Source: Demequina sp. NBRC 110054
GTDB taxonomy: Bacteria > Actinomycetota > Actinomycetes > Actinomycetales > Demequinaceae
Length of the DNA stretch: 64,000 bases
Assembly: GCF_002090115.1 (NCBI RefSeq)
Contig: NZ_BBRK01000005.1
Coordinates: 620,001 to 684,000 of the forward strand
Direction: 5' to 3'
Shown: positions 16,561-26,724 of the stretch, one piece after another
How positions within the stretch are numbered: the first letter of the stretch is position 1
Layout of the letters: each line of letters begins with the position of its first letter
The notes under the pieces: model-generated
Databases searched by the model: none
Told to the model about the DNA's origin: nothing
What the model saw: the letters and a program-made list of their open reading frames with translations, nothing else
Made by a program: the position numbers and the translations under genes

Positions 16561-16964
16561 CCGAGGCAGCACGCCCCCGCATGACCCGGCAGCGCCAGGC
16601 GATCCTCGACGCGCTCGACGGCGGCGGCTTCCGATCCGCCCAGGACTGGCACGACCACCTGCGCCACCAGGGCGCGTCGATCGGGCTCGCCACGGTGTAC
16701 CGCAGCCTCCAGCACTTCTCCGAGTCGGGCGACGTCGACACCGTCGTGACCGCGTCCGGCGAGACGCTGTACCGCCGTTGCGAGCAGCCCGAGGTCCACC
16801 ACCATCACCTCCGCTGCCGCAACTGCGGCGCGGCGGTCGACATCGACATCCCGGACCTCGAGTCCGTCGCGACGCGCATCGCCGCCAAGCACGGCTACAC
16901 GAACGTCGATCACACCGTCGAGCTCATCGGCACCTGCGCGGACTGCGCGAAGGCGGGCGGCTGA
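16557..16964 (+). CDS. zur: Fur-family regulator, zinc uptake repressor
   Basis: 135 residues. A winged helix (TRQRQAILDALDGGGFRSAQDWHDHL ... GLATVYRSLQ, residues about 9-50) is followed by the metal-binding dimer domain with HHHHLRCRNCG near 79-89 and CADC near 128-131, the four Cys of the structural zinc site. Position in the znu operon identifies it as the zinc sensor Zur and not the iron sensor Fur. It should repress its own operon and the ribosomal unit through the two palindromes found here. It overlaps znuB by four bases. Confidence 0.93.
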   Translation: MTEAARPRMTRQRQAILDALDGGGFRSAQDWHDHLRHQGASIGLATVYRSLQHFSESGDVDTVVTASGETLYRRCEQPEVHHHHLRCRNCGAAVDIDIPDLESVATRIAAKHGYTNVDHTVELIGTCADCAKAGG

Positions 16965-17476
16965 TGGCAGGTGTGCCGTCGTTCATCTCCGACGGCCCCT
17001 GGCTCGGGCTCTTCGCCTTCCTGTTCTGCGTAGTCCTGCTGCGCGCGCAGGCGACGTACTGGGCGGGACGCTGGGTGCGCCGCGGCGCGGAGGCCGCAGC
17101 CCATGACGAGGTGCATGGTCGACGCGCCCGGTTCGCGAAGCATCTGTCGGGCCCCTCATGGGAGCGCGCGCAGGCGTTCCTGGATCGATGGGGCTTCGTC
17201 GGGGTCCCGCTGTCGTTCCTCACGATCGGCTTCCAGACGATGGTCAACGCCGCCGCCGGCTACACGCGCATGCGATGGGACCTGTACACGGCTGCGATGA
17301 TCCCCGGCTGCGTCGCGTGGGCCGTCGTCTACTCGTTCCTCGGGCTGAGCCTCATGAGCGCCTTCGCGCGCTCGCCGTGGCTCGGCCTCGGCGTGGTGGC
17401 CGGCGTCGTCGCGGCGGCGTGGGGACTGACCACGCTGCGCCGCGCGAGCGCGCGCAAGGCTAGCGCACAGGGCTAG
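16964..17476 (+). CDS. DedA/VTT-like membrane protein
   Basis: 170 residues with a membrane segment near 12-30, a charged loop and three further hydrophobic segments. The central block [34 protein letters not shown] resembles the re-entrant loop of DedA/VTT lipid scramblases, but the protein is shorter than standard DedA proteins (about 200). It shares one base with the zur stop (TGATG), so it is co-transcribed with the zinc genes; whether it has a role in zinc handling is unknown. Its end overlaps the convergent uppS by four bases. Confidence 0.7.
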   Translation: MAGVPSFISDGPWLGLFAFLFCVVLLRAQATYWAGRWVRRGAEAAAHDEVHGRRARFAKHLSGPSWERAQAFLDRWGFVGVPLSFLTIGFQTMVNAAAGYTRMRWDLYTAAMIPGCVAWAVVYSFLGLSLMSAFARSPWLGLGVVAGVVAAAWGLTTLRRASARKASAQG

Positions 17477-18231
17477 GCAGCGCCGAAGCGCCGGTTCCGA
17501 CGCGCATACTCCTCGATAGCCGCCCACAGGTGCGTGCGGTCCACGTCGGGCCACAGCACGTCGGAGAACACGTACTCCGCGTAGGCCGCCTGCCACGGCA
17601 GGAAGTTGCTCGACCGCTGCTCTCCGGAGGAGCGCCAGAAGAGGTCGACATCGGGCATGTCGGGCTCGTCGAGGTGGGCGGCGAGAGTCGCCTCGGTGAT
17701 CTTCTCGGGGTTGATCTCGCCGGCAGCGACCTTGCGCGCGATCTCCTTGGCCGCATCGGCGATCTCCGCGCGACCGCCGTAGTTGACGCACATCGTGAGC
17801 GTGAGGACCTTGTTGTCCTGGGTGAGCTCCTCGGCCTTCTCAAGCTCGGTGATGACCGACTTCCACAGGCGCGGACGCCGGCCGGCCCAGCGCACACGCA
17901 CGCCCCACTCGTGCATCTCGTCGCGGCGTCGCCGGATCACGTCGCGGTTGAAGCCCATGAGGAAGCGCACCTCCTCGGGGCTGCGCTTCCAGTTCTCGGT
18001 GCTGAACGCGTACGCGCTGATGTGCTCGACGCCGACCTCGATGCCGCCCGCGACCACGTCCAGCAGGGAGGCCTCTCCCCTGGTGTGCCCCTCGGTGCGG
18101 GGAAGCCCGCGCTCCTTGGCCCAGCGACCGTTGCCGTCCATCACGACGGCCACATGCTTGGGCACCGCATCCTTGGGAAGCTCCGGGGGCGTCGCACCGC
18201 CTGCATGGGGGAAGGGCATCGTCGGGCTCAC
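17473..18231 (-). CDS. uppS: polyprenyl diphosphate synthase (cis-prenyltransferase)
   Basis: 252 residues. It carries [10 protein letters not shown] (catalytic Asp 32), [24 protein letters not shown] and the C-terminal [22 protein letters not shown]. It condenses isopentenyl units to make the lipid carrier for cell wall and polysaccharides. In the usual RTSGEQR box the first residue is preceded by LIR; here it reads [10 protein letters not shown], a variation seen in actinobacterial paralogues with different chain length, so the product length is not certain. GTG 18231 is preferred: TAGGCT (18239-18244) lies 7 nt upstream, a leaderless start. ATG 18219 is an alternative. Confidence 0.93.
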   Translation of the reverse strand: MSPTMPFPHAGGATPPELPKDAVPKHVAVVMDGNGRWAKERGLPRTEGHTRGEASLLDVVAGGIEVGVEHISAYAFSTENWKRSPEEVRFLMGFNRDVIRRRRDEMHEWGVRVRWAGRRPRLWKSVITELEKAEELTQDNKVLTLTMCVNYGGRAEIADAAKEIARKVAAGEINPEKITEATLAAHLDEPDMPDVDLFWRSSGEQRSSNFLPWQAAYAEYVFSDVLWPDVDRTHLWAAIEEYARRNRRFGAA

Positions 18232-18253
18232 CCGTGTCAGCCTACTGGGGCCA

Positions 18254-18279
18254 GGACGATGCTCGGGCAGGGACGATGC
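18254..18279. repeat. two GGACGATGC elements in tandem upstream of uppS
   Basis: Copies at 18254-18262 and 18271-18279, same orientation, 17 nt apart, lie in the 57-nt intergenic gap and so are free of coding constraint. They sit just upstream of the uppS -10 box. Confidence 0.7.
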
Positions 18280-18288
18280 GGGTGCCGG

Positions 18289-19140
18289 CTATTCGATCAG
18301 GGCGTCCGAGATGGCGGTGAGGGCGGCGGCGCGAGCGTCGGTCGCGGAGCGCCCGCGGCGGGCGACGAACGCCTCGACCAGGCCCTCGATCACGAGCGCC
18401 ATGCCCGCGCGCGAGGTGAGCAGCAGCTCACCGGTGAAGGACGGGGCTGGGGAAGGCACCACAAGGATCGTGTTCGCATGCTGAGCCAGGGGTGAACGGG
18501 CGAAGGCCGTCAGGCCCAGCACCGTCGCGCCCGCGGCGCGGGCCGTGATCGCGGCGCCGACCGTCGTGGTGCTCGTGCCCGATCCAGAGATCGCGAGCAG
18601 GACGTCGCCCTCGACCAGCTGCGACGCGGTGATGCGCTGCGCGAGCGAGTCGGGCACGTACTCGACGGGGCGTCCCGCGCTCACGAGCCGCAGCGTGACG
18701 TCGTACGCGAGCGGAGCGGACAGTCCGCTCGCCGCGACCACGACCCTGCCCGCGCCATCCAGCGCCTCGAGGAACTCCTCGACGGCGCCCGCCGTGAGCC
18801 CGGAGGCCGCTGCCGGCAGCGTCTTGCTGAAGCGGTCGAGCGCACCCAGCACCACGCCGAGGCTGCCCTCGGCGCCGAGGGCGGGGTCGGCCACCTCCTC
18901 GCGCGCGAGCGCCACGCGCAGCTGGGGATACCCCTCGTAGCCAAGCGACTGCGCGGCCCGCACGACGGAGGCCCGCCCCACGCCCGCGGCCGTCGCGAGC
19001 TGCTGTGCGGTCATGTCGACCGAGGCGGCGGCGTCCTCCGCGATGGTCTCCGCGACCCTGCGCTCGCTCGGCTGGAGCGAGGGCAGGAGCGCGGCGATGC
19101 GCGCGCTCGGCGGCGCCTCCGGGGCTCCGGTCCAGGTCAT
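18289..19140 (-). CDS. RpiR/MurR-type regulator with SIS domain
   Basis: 283 residues. An N-terminal HTH (LLPSLQPSERRVAETI ... TAQQLATAAGVGRASVVRAAQSLGY, about 15-75) precedes a SIS sugar-phosphate-binding domain (about 110-265) with GRVVVAASGLSAPLAYD and LLAISGSGTSTTTV. Such regulators sense phosphosugars. No sugar-phosphate gene lies next to it to identify the ligand; a HAD hydrolase follows upstream on the same strand. GGGAGGGGAG before the ATG is a strong ribosome site. Confidence 0.88.
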   Translation of the reverse strand: MTWTGAPEAPPSARIAALLPSLQPSERRVAETIAEDAAASVDMTAQQLATAAGVGRASVVRAAQSLGYEGYPQLRVALAREEVADPALGAEGSLGVVLGALDRFSKTLPAAASGLTAGAVEEFLEALDGAGRVVVAASGLSAPLAYDVTLRLVSAGRPVEYVPDSLAQRITASQLVEGDVLLAISGSGTSTTTVGAAITARAAGATVLGLTAFARSPLAQHANTILVVPSPAPSFTGELLLTSRAGMALVIEGLVEAFVARRGRSATDARAAALTAISDALIE

Positions 19141-19192
19141 GCGTGCTCCCCTCCCCAGGTCACGTGCGATCCGCCTCGGCGTGAGGGACGCG

Positions 19193-19852
19193 TCAGCGTG
19201 ACGCGGCTCGCGCCCACGCGAGGATGTCGTCGTACAGCTCGGGCAGCGTCTCCGCCGCCATGGTCACGTCCGCGCGGTGCGTCTCCCACGTGGCACCGAT
19301 CAGGGCGCTCGCGGCTCCCCGGTTCACCGCGGGCTCGAGATCGTTGACGTAGATGTCGCCGACGCTGAGCACGGGACCCGTCGGCAGGACCTGGTCGATC
19401 ACCATCGCGAGCCCCGCGGGCTTGCGGGCCGAGCACACTCGGCGCGTGATGACGCTCGCGCCGAGAACGGCAAGCGCCTCGGTGATCCGCACGTCCGGCG
19501 AGTTGGTGACGAGCATGAGCTCGGCGTGCTCGGCGAGCCGGGCGAGGAACCCCTCGAGACCCTCCGGCGCGTGGATGGGCGCCTCCTCCGTTGCGAGCGC
19601 CGCGCGCGAGCTGACGTACCCGGTGGAGAGCGCATCGTCCCCGACCCCCGCCTCGAGCGCGACGATCCTCACGGCGTCGTAGCCGTCGATCGCGGGCCCC
19701 TCGCCCGCCTCGAAGGCGGCCAGCGCCTCGAGCGCCTGCGCGGCGAGGTCCGGAAGGCCCGCCGCCTCGGCGACCCCCCTCGCGTACGCCTCGATCGGCC
19801 CGTTGCCGAGCGCGAGAGTGCCGTCGAAGTCGAAGATCACCGTGGGGCGCAT
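19193..19852 (-). CDS. HAD-superfamily hydrolase
   Basis: 219 residues. Motif I DFDGT at residues 8-12, motif II VTNSP near 118, motif III Lys in ARKPAG near 150 and motif IV GDIYVNDLEP near 166 are all present, so an active phosphatase is likely. The cap domain is the helical C1 type. The substrate is unknown. AAAGGA lies before the ATG. It sits upstream of the RpiR-type regulator by 52 nt on the same strand, which could mean a shared role in sugar-phosphate control. Confidence 0.87.
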   Translation of the reverse strand: MRPTVIFDFDGTLALGNGPIEAYARGVAEAAGLPDLAAQALEALAAFEAGEGPAIDGYDAVRIVALEAGVGDDALSTGYVSSRAALATEEAPIHAPEGLEGFLARLAEHAELMLVTNSPDVRITEALAVLGASVITRRVCSARKPAGLAMVIDQVLPTGPVLSVGDIYVNDLEPAVNRGAASALIGATWETHRADVTMAAETLPELYDDILAWARAASR

Positions 19853-19983
19853 GGGGTCCTTTCTGCCGCGCGCGTGGACGCGGGGTCCAGCCTAGAGAAT
19901 CGGGATGGCCCGTGGGGCCACAATGACGTGGCGATCGGGAGAACTTCCGGTGACGGCGCGGGACTGTGTCCCGTGGACCCGTG

Positions 19984-20715
19984 TCAGGCGCGGTCGACCA
20001 GGCCCAGCGAGCGCACCTTGCGCTCGAGGTGGTACTGCGCGTACGCCGCGATGAGGCCCGCGGCGTCGCGCCGCGCCCTATCCTCCGAGGCATCCGCGGG
20101 GCCCCACTCCCCCTCGAGCAGCGCGGAGAGCAGGGTGAACGTCTCGGGCGAGGGAGCAGCGGCGCCCGAGGGGCGGCACTCCTCGCACACCGCGCCGCCC
20201 TCGGCGATCGCGAAGGCTCTGTGAGGCCCGGGAGCCCCGCACGACGCGCAGTCGTCGAAGCTCGGGGCGTAGCCCGCGATCGCGAGCGAGCGCAGCAGGA
20301 ACGAGTCCAGCACGAGCCCGGCGTCGTGCTCGCGGCGGCTGAGCGCGCCGAGTGCGCCATGCAGGAGCCGGTACTGCGGGTACGCGGGCTCCTTCTCGTG
20401 GTCGACCAGCTTGTCGGCGGTCTCGACCATCGCGGTCGCCGCGGTGTAGAGCGCGTAGTCCTCGGCGATGCGGCGCGCGTAGGGCTCCTTGGTCTCGACC
20501 TGGCTCACCACGTCGAGGTTGCGGCCCTCGTACAGCTGCACGTCGACGAGCATGAACGGCTCCACGCGAGCGCCGAGCCGGGACGACGTCCGGCGCACGC
20601 CCTTCGCGACTGCACGGATCTTGCCGTGGTGCCGGCTGAGCATCGTGACGATGCGGTCCGCCTCACCCAGCTTGTGGGTGCGCAGGACGATGGCGTCGTC
20701 ACGATAGAGGGGCAC
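19984..20715 (-). CDS. recO: DNA repair protein RecO
   Basis: 243 residues. An N-terminal OB fold ([28 protein letters not shown]) is followed by a helical domain and a zinc site CASCG near 162 with CEEC near 184. RecO loads RecA on gapped DNA with RecR. GTG 20715 gives the standard start. Next to it, a CGGGAC/GTCCCG hairpin at 19959-19973 may end its message. Confidence 0.93.
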   Translation of the reverse strand: MPLYRDDAIVLRTHKLGEADRIVTMLSRHHGKIRAVAKGVRRTSSRLGARVEPFMLVDVQLYEGRNLDVVSQVETKEPYARRIAEDYALYTAATAMVETADKLVDHEKEPAYPQYRLLHGALGALSRREHDAGLVLDSFLLRSLAIAGYAPSFDDCASCGAPGPHRAFAIAEGGAVCEECRPSGAAAPSPETFTLLSALLEGEWGPADASEDRARRDAAGLIAAYAQYHLERKVRSLGLVDRA

Positions 20716-20762
20716 CGCACCATTGTCCCCCGCGCGGGAGCAGGTTCGGCGGAGGCTCGCAC

Positions 20763-21410
20763 CTAGCGCGCGAAGGCCTCGAGCCCGTCGAGGATCATGT
20801 CGAGGCCCACGTCGAACGACGCGCCGAACGAGTAGCCAGGCTGAGCGACGTGCTCCATCGCGAGCCGCGCCATCTGGGGGTACTCCCCCGTCATGAAGGC
20901 CTGCGCGATCTCCGCGGCGACGTCGGAAAGCCCATCCCCTCCCATGTCGGGCAGGTTGGCCTCCTCGATCGCGAAGCCGTAGACGAAGCTGTCGAGGATC
21001 GCGTAGCCGTGCGCCATGAGCGGCAGCGCCAGGCCGCCGCGCTCGAGGGTCGCGAGCATCGCCTCATGATGCCGGAGCAGCTCGGGCCCCGGCGACCTCC
21101 TCGACTCGAGCAGCGGCACGGACCAGGGATGACGCACGAGCACCTCGCGAGCCGAGCGGCAGCGGACACGAATCGCGTCGCGCCAGTCCAGGTCGGCCGG
21201 CGGATCGTCGATCTCGGAGAACACCCGCTCCACCATGAGGTCGAGCACCGCGTCCTTGCCGTCGACGTGCGTGTACAGCGTCATCGGCTTCGTCCCCAGC
21301 TCGTTCGCGAGGGCACGGATCGTGAGCGCCTCGACGCCACCGTCGTCCGCGATACGCATGGCGGCATCGACGATGCGCTCCTTCGTCAGTGCGATGCGGG
21401 CGGCGGCCAT
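20763..21410 (-). CDS. TetR-family repressor
   Basis: 215 residues. The N-terminal HTH is clear ([49 protein letters not shown], about 9-57) and the C-terminal domain resembles TetR_C_1 proteins ([26 protein letters not shown]). AGGGAG precedes the ATG. The neighbouring intergenic region 21709-21845 has four identical palindromes, which I take to be its operators. It lies downstream of one of the genes it would control. Confidence 0.88.
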   Translation of the reverse strand: MAAARIALTKERIVDAAMRIADDGGVEALTIRALANELGTKPMTLYTHVDGKDAVLDLMVERVFSEIDDPPADLDWRDAIRVRCRSAREVLVRHPWSVPLLESRRSPGPELLRHHEAMLATLERGGLALPLMAHGYAILDSFVYGFAIEEANLPDMGGDGLSDVAAEIAQAFMTGEYPQMARLAMEHVAQPGYSFGASFDVGLDMILDGLEAFAR

Positions 21411-21522
21411 GAGGGGCTCCCTTCGTGAGCCGTACGGGATACGGGCTGATCAAGTGTCACAGATGTGGCGAGGCGACCGGCACGCCCGACACGCGCGTGT
21501 CGGGCGACCGCCACATGCGACA

Positions 21523-21687
21523 TCAGTACGTCGCGGACGACATCATCGCGATGCCGTAGCCGAGCAGCGCGACCATCCCACCTGAGCTCAGCATGAGCAT
21601 GGACAGGATCGCGGGGATCGCGTACCAGGGGTACTCCTTCTTGACTGCGGTCTCGCCTGCGGCGATCGGGGACTCGATGCGGGACAT
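21523..21687 (-). CDS. small membrane protein
   Basis: 54 residues: a charged start (MSRIESPIAAGETAVKKEYPWYA) and a single long hydrophobic segment (about 24-50) rich in Met and Gly. I do not recognise a family. GAGGAGAAGC is a strong ribosome site for the ATG at 21687; an in-frame start further upstream has no such site and would run through an operator. The promoter is TTGACG-17-TACAGT with one TetR-type operator in the spacer and another in the leader, so it is under the same control as the divergent oxidoreductase. Confidence 0.75.
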   Translation of the reverse strand: MSRIESPIAAGETAVKKEYPWYAIPAILSMLMLSSGGMVALLGYGIAMMSSATY

Positions 21688-21708
21688 GATGCTTCTCCTC
21701 GGTGTAGT

Positions 21709-21721
21709 CGTACTTAGTACG
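21709..21721. promoter_or_regulatory. TetR-type operator 1
   Basis: CGTACTTAGTACG, a perfect palindrome around a central T, in the leader of the minus-strand small membrane gene, 22 nt before its ATG. Confidence 0.85.
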
Positions 21722-21727
21722 CATACC

Positions 21728-21756
21728 ACTGTAGATCGTACTTAGTACGCCGTCAA
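21728..21756 (-). promoter_or_regulatory. promoter of the small membrane gene with operator 2 in its spacer
   Basis: Minus-strand TTGACG (21751-21756), 17-nt spacer, TACAGT (21728-21733). Operator 2 fills the spacer, so bound repressor would block polymerase directly. Confidence 0.8.
21737..21749. promoter_or_regulatory. TetR-type operator 2
   Basis: Identical to operator 1 (CGTACTTAGTACG); its centre is 28 bp from that of operator 1. Confidence 0.85.
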
Positions 21757-21791
21757 ATCACCTGGTAAACATACCTCTTTTGAATTCTGGC

Positions 21792-21820
21792 TTGACGCTC
21801 GTACTAAGTACGCCTAGCGT
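21792..21820 (+). promoter_or_regulatory. promoter of the oxidoreductase gene with operator 3 in its spacer
   Basis: TTGACG (21792-21797), 17-nt spacer, TAGCGT (21815-21820). Operator 3 fills the spacer, mirroring the divergent promoter. Confidence 0.8.
21800..21812. promoter_or_regulatory. TetR-type operator 3
   Basis: CGTACTAAGTACG, the reverse complement of operators 1 and 2. Confidence 0.85.
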
Positions 21821-21832
21821 TGTCATCAGCGG

Positions 21833-21845
21833 CGTACTAAGTACG
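21833..21845. promoter_or_regulatory. TetR-type operator 4
   Basis: CGTACTAAGTACG in the leader of the oxidoreductase gene; its centre is 33 bp from that of operator 3. Confidence 0.85.
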
Positions 21846-21873
21846 ACGCACGACAACCCTGGGGAGGGAAACC

Positions 21874-22983
21874 ATGAACGCCAGCACCACCGCCACCGCC
21901 GCCACCTCGGCCGCCTCGATCGCCGCAGCCGCCTCCGCGACCGCCGCATCGTCCACGGACACGCACACGCACACGCACACGACCACGGAGACGACCACCA
22001 TGCAGGCAGCAGTCCAGCGCCACTACGGCAGCCCCGAGCAGATCCACGTCGACGCCGTCGCCGTGCCGCAGCCCCGCGAGGGAGAGGTCCTCGTCGAGGT
22101 CCACGCCGCGGGCGTCGACCGCGGCGTGTGGCACCTCGCCACCGGCCGCCCGCTCGTCATCCGCGCGATCGGCTTCGGCCTCCGCCGCCCCAAGCAGCCC
22201 GTGATGGGCTCCGACCTCGCGGGCGTTGTCACCGCCGTCGGCGCGGGCGTCACCCGCTTCGCGGTGGGCGACGAGGTCTTCGGCACGGCGGACGGCTCGT
22301 ACGCGCAGTTCGCGATCGCTAAGGAAGAGCGCCTCGCCGCGAAGCCCGCGGGCACCTCGATGACCGACGCGGGCGCGATGCCGGTGTCCGCCGTCGCGGC
22401 GCTCGAGGCAGTGGAGGACACCGCGAAGGTCGAGGCTGGCCAGCGCGTCCTCATCCTGGGCGCCTCGGGAGGCGTCGGCTCGTTCGCCGTCCAGATCGCC
22501 GTCGCCGCGGGCGCCCACGTCACCGGCGTCGCGAGCGCGGCGAAGGCCGACCTGGTGCGCGAGCTCGGGGCGGAGCGCGTCATCGACTACCGGACCACCA
22601 AGGTCACCGAGCTCGACGAGCAGTTCGACGTCATCATCGACGCCGGCAGCCTCACCTCGCTGGGCCGCCTGCGTCGCATCCTCTCCCCCACCGGCACCCT
22701 GGTGCTCGTGGGTGGCGAGGGCGGAGACTCGCTCATCGGCGGATCAGGCCGCTCGCTCGTGGCCCCGCTGGTCTCGCTCTTCACGAAGCAGCGCCTGACC
22801 GGGATGCTCTCGGCAACCAACGCCGTGCTCCTCAACCGCCTCGCGGTCCTGGTCGAGTCCGGCGCCGTCCGCGCCGCGGTCACGAGCACGTACCCGCTCG
22901 ACCGTACGGCCGACGCGGTCACGGACCTCGCCGCGGGACGCATCGCCAGCAAGACCGTCGTCACCGTCCGCGACGCCGACTGA
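21874..22983 (+). CDS. zinc-independent MDR quinone oxidoreductase-like protein
   Basis: 369 residues. From residue 43 it is a medium-chain reductase (MQAAVQRHYGSPEQIHV) with the NADP-binding GASGGVGSFAVQ near 195 and no structural-zinc cysteines, so a NAD(P)H-dependent quinone or enone reductase is likely. The first 42 residues are an unusual Ala/Ser/Thr-rich stretch ending in alternating Thr-His (DTHTHTHTTTETTT). GGGGAGGG before ATG 21874 is strong; ATG 22000 (with GGAG upstream) would give the plain enzyme. Its promoter carries two of the four TetR-type operators, so it is probably induced by the repressor's ligand, together with the DUF4386 gene downstream. Confidence 0.87.
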   Translation: MNASTTATAATSAASIAAAASATAASSTDTHTHTHTTTETTTMQAAVQRHYGSPEQIHVDAVAVPQPREGEVLVEVHAAGVDRGVWHLATGRPLVIRAIGFGLRRPKQPVMGSDLAGVVTAVGAGVTRFAVGDEVFGTADGSYAQFAIAKEERLAAKPAGTSMTDAGAMPVSAVAALEAVEDTAKVEAGQRVLILGASGGVGSFAVQIAVAAGAHVTGVASAAKADLVRELGAERVIDYRTTKVTELDEQFDVIIDAGSLTSLGRLRRILSPTGTLVLVGGEGGDSLIGGSGRSLVAPLVSLFTKQRLTGMLSATNAVLLNRLAVLVESGAVRAAVTSTYPLDRTADAVTDLAAGRIASKTVVTVRDAD

Positions 22984-23074
22984 GCGCCGCACCCCCCGCA
23001 CTGCGCCTCACCGCGCCGCACACCTGCATCCCAGCCCACACCAGCATCGTCTCGACACCAGAGGAGTCCTCACC

Positions 23075-23842
23075 ATGAACGCCATCCGACCCGCCGCATC
23101 GTCCACATCCTCAACCGCCCTGTCCCCCGCCAACGCCGCGCGCCTCGCCGGCCTCGGCTACATCGCCATCGTGCTGCTCGCCATGGGCGCGAACTTCCTG
23201 GTCCGCAACCAGCTCGTCGTCCTCGACGACCCGGCGGCGACCATGAGCAACATCGCCGACAACGAGACCACGTTCCGCTTCGGGATCGCGGGCTTCACCG
23301 TGATCGCGATGATCGACATCGGCATCGCCTGGGCGCTGCACGTGCTGCTGCGCCACACCGGCGAGCGCCGCTCGCTGCTCGCCGCGTGGCTGCGCCTCGC
23401 CTACACCGTGGCGTTCGTGCCCGCGATCACCTTCATGGTCCTTGCGCTCCAGCTGTCCGTCGGCGGCGACGTCCTCACCGGGCTCGACGTCGGTCAGCGC
23501 GAGGCATGGACAGGGCTCGCGATGGAGGCCTTCGACGTCACGTGGCTGCTCGCCCTGATCGCGTTCGGCCTGCACCTCATCGTCGTCGGTCGCATCCTGT
23601 TCGCGTCGGGCCTCGGCCGAGCGCTCGGGATCGCCCTGTCGCTCGCGGGCGTCGCCTACATCGCGGACACGTTCGCCCACCTGCTGCTCGCCAACTACGC
23701 CGACTTCGGAGGTGCGTTCCTCGCGATCGTCGCGACGCTGTCGCTCGTCTCCGAGGTGTGGTTCATGATCTGGCTTCTCGCCCGCGCGCCGCGGGTGGTG
23801 GCCTCCCTCCCCGGCCAGAAGCCGGAGCTCGTCGCGGCCTGA
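23075..23842 (+). CDS. DUF4386-type membrane protein
   Basis: 255 residues. After a Ser/Ala-rich start there are six or so membrane segments (first about 27-45). The pattern ARLAGLGYIAIVLLAMGANFLVRNQLVV and the later GLHLIVVGRILFASG fit DUF4386, a family of unknown function often found with TetR regulators. AGAGGAG lies before the ATG. It follows the oxidoreductase by 91 nt with no terminator in between and is likely in its operon. Confidence 0.82.
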   Translation: MNAIRPAASSTSSTALSPANAARLAGLGYIAIVLLAMGANFLVRNQLVVLDDPAATMSNIADNETTFRFGIAGFTVIAMIDIGIAWALHVLLRHTGERRSLLAAWLRLAYTVAFVPAITFMVLALQLSVGGDVLTGLDVGQREAWTGLAMEAFDVTWLLALIAFGLHLIVVGRILFASGLGRALGIALSLAGVAYIADTFAHLLLANYADFGGAFLAIVATLSLVSEVWFMIWLLARAPRVVASLPGQKPELVAA

Positions 23843-23889
23843 GCCGTGGCAGCCGCCAGCGCTGCTCCGGCAGCCTGACCGCGACGACG

Positions 23890-23925
23890 ACGCCCCGCCT
23901 GCCCCTCACGGGGTGGGCGGGGCGT
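23890..23925. terminator. strong terminator between convergent genes
   Basis: A perfect 10-bp stem (ACGCCCCGCC / GGCGGGGCGT) with an inner CCCC-TCAC-GGGG extension, 47 nt past the DUF4386 stop; leuA converges from the other side. The 240-nt gap holds nothing else I can support. Confidence 0.8.
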
Positions 23926-24082
23926 TCTGCGTATGAGGACGCGCCGGGGTTCACCATGGTCGATGGCTCTCCTCCGGCGCGTCCGGTCCCGACCCCGCGT
24001 CCCCCGTGGTCTACGGGATGGCGTGGCTCGGCCGGGACGCTGCGACACGACCGCGCTTGGCGGCCCGCCGCAGAGCTTCGGG

Positions 24083-25867
<1,785 letters not shown>

Positions 25868-25897
25868 TCAACTCGTCGGTGGGCCGGCACACGAACC

Positions 25898-25938
25898 GCC
25901 GCGACGAGGAGCCAGCCTGTTCTAGGCCTCGTCGCGGC
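25898..25938 (-). promoter_or_regulatory. attenuator hairpin in the leuA leader
   Basis: GCCGCGACGAG and CTCGTCGCGGC pair perfectly over 11 bp with a 19-nt loop. On the transcript the 5' arm is the end of the leader peptide frame, so a ribosome stalled at the Leu codons a few codons earlier would leave it free to pair and a ribosome at the stop codon would cover it, or another pairing upstream would compete. No U-tract follows, so control could be on translation or by another terminator form. Confidence 0.65.
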
Positions 25939-25966
25939 AGCTAAGAAGCAGCGAGCGTGCACGCAT
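25922..25966 (-). CDS. leuA leader peptide
   Basis: 14 codons: M R A R S L L L S C R D E A. Three consecutive Leu codons (CTG CTT CTT) stand at positions 6-8. A -10-like TATGGT (25973-25978) lies 6 nt before its ATG, so the leader would be leaderless itself and translated at once. Such Leu-rich leaders before leuA are known in Actinobacteria; a ribosome stalled for leucyl-tRNA would change the folding of the hairpin just downstream. Confidence 0.75.
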   Translation of the reverse strand: MRARSLLLSCRDEA

Positions 25967-26071
25967 ACGGCCACCATAGCGCACTCGATGCCGCGCGCCA
26001 CCCATGGCGATCATGGGACGCGGGTCGCGAGGGTCGCGCCGCCGGCTCGCATCCGGGCGTCCGGCCAGGCG

Positions 26072-26563
26072 CTAGTCCTCGGAGTCCCGCAGCCCGAGCC
26101 GCACCAGCTGGAACCGCAGCGCCTGGTCGACGGCGGCCACCTCGTCGAGCAGGTCCGCCATGGATACGTAGCTCGTCTCGAACGACATCCGCATCCGCTC
26201 AGCGCGCTCGACGAGCGTGACGTCGACCTCGCCGTCCTTCACCGCGGTGACGCACTCGGTGAGGAGGTCGCGGAAAGAGTCGGCCTGCGCGGACAGCCCC
26301 GCGAGCATCTGCGGCACGCGCGGCGAGAGGGCCGCGACGCGCTCGAACAGCTCGGCCGCCGCGCGCACGTGCCCCGAGTGATCGGCATCCTGGACGTCTG
26401 GGTCGAGCAGAGCCGCGTCGCCGAAGGTCTCGAGGTCCGCGCACAGCCTCGTGCTGGTCTCGAGCCAGCGCTGGCCCGCCGCACCGACGGCGACGCCCAC
26501 GTCCTTGAAGAGCTGCGCCTCGCGACCCACCCGGTCGACAAGCGCGCCCTGAGAGTCATCCAC
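26072..26563 (-). CDS. conserved protein of unknown function, helical
   Basis: 163 residues, no cysteine-rich or catalytic motif. The sequence is a run of amphipathic helices with heptad-like spacing (QADSFRDLLTECVTAVKDGEV ... ERAERMRMSFETSYVSMADLLDEVAAVDQAL) and no membrane segment or signal. I do not recognise a family. GTG 26563 follows AAGGGAG; the only nearby ATG is out of frame. It lies between era and leuA with the same strand as both. Confidence 0.65.
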   Translation of the reverse strand: MDDSQGALVDRVGREAQLFKDVGVAVGAAGQRWLETSTRLCADLETFGDAALLDPDVQDADHSGHVRAAAELFERVAALSPRVPQMLAGLSAQADSFRDLLTECVTAVKDGEVDVTLVERAERMRMSFETSYVSMADLLDEVAAVDQALRFQLVRLGLRDSED

Positions 26564-26629
26564 GGCAGAGGCTCCCTTCGCGACGACCGCCCGGCGCGAC
26601 CGCAGGCGACCACGATACGTGGGCGCGGC

Positions 26630-26667
26630 GTGCGCTGACCAGGCCCCTCAGCGAACTCTCAGCGCAC
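26630..26667 (-). terminator. candidate terminator of the era operon
   Basis: GTGCGCTGA and TCAGCGCAC pair perfectly over 9 bp around 20 nt, 58 nt past the era stop. The remaining 161-nt gap shows nothing else. Confidence 0.5.
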
Positions 26668-26724
26668 GGCGGCCGGAACCCGCAGTCGGCAGACGACGGC
26701 GACCGCGGACGCGGACGCGGGCGC

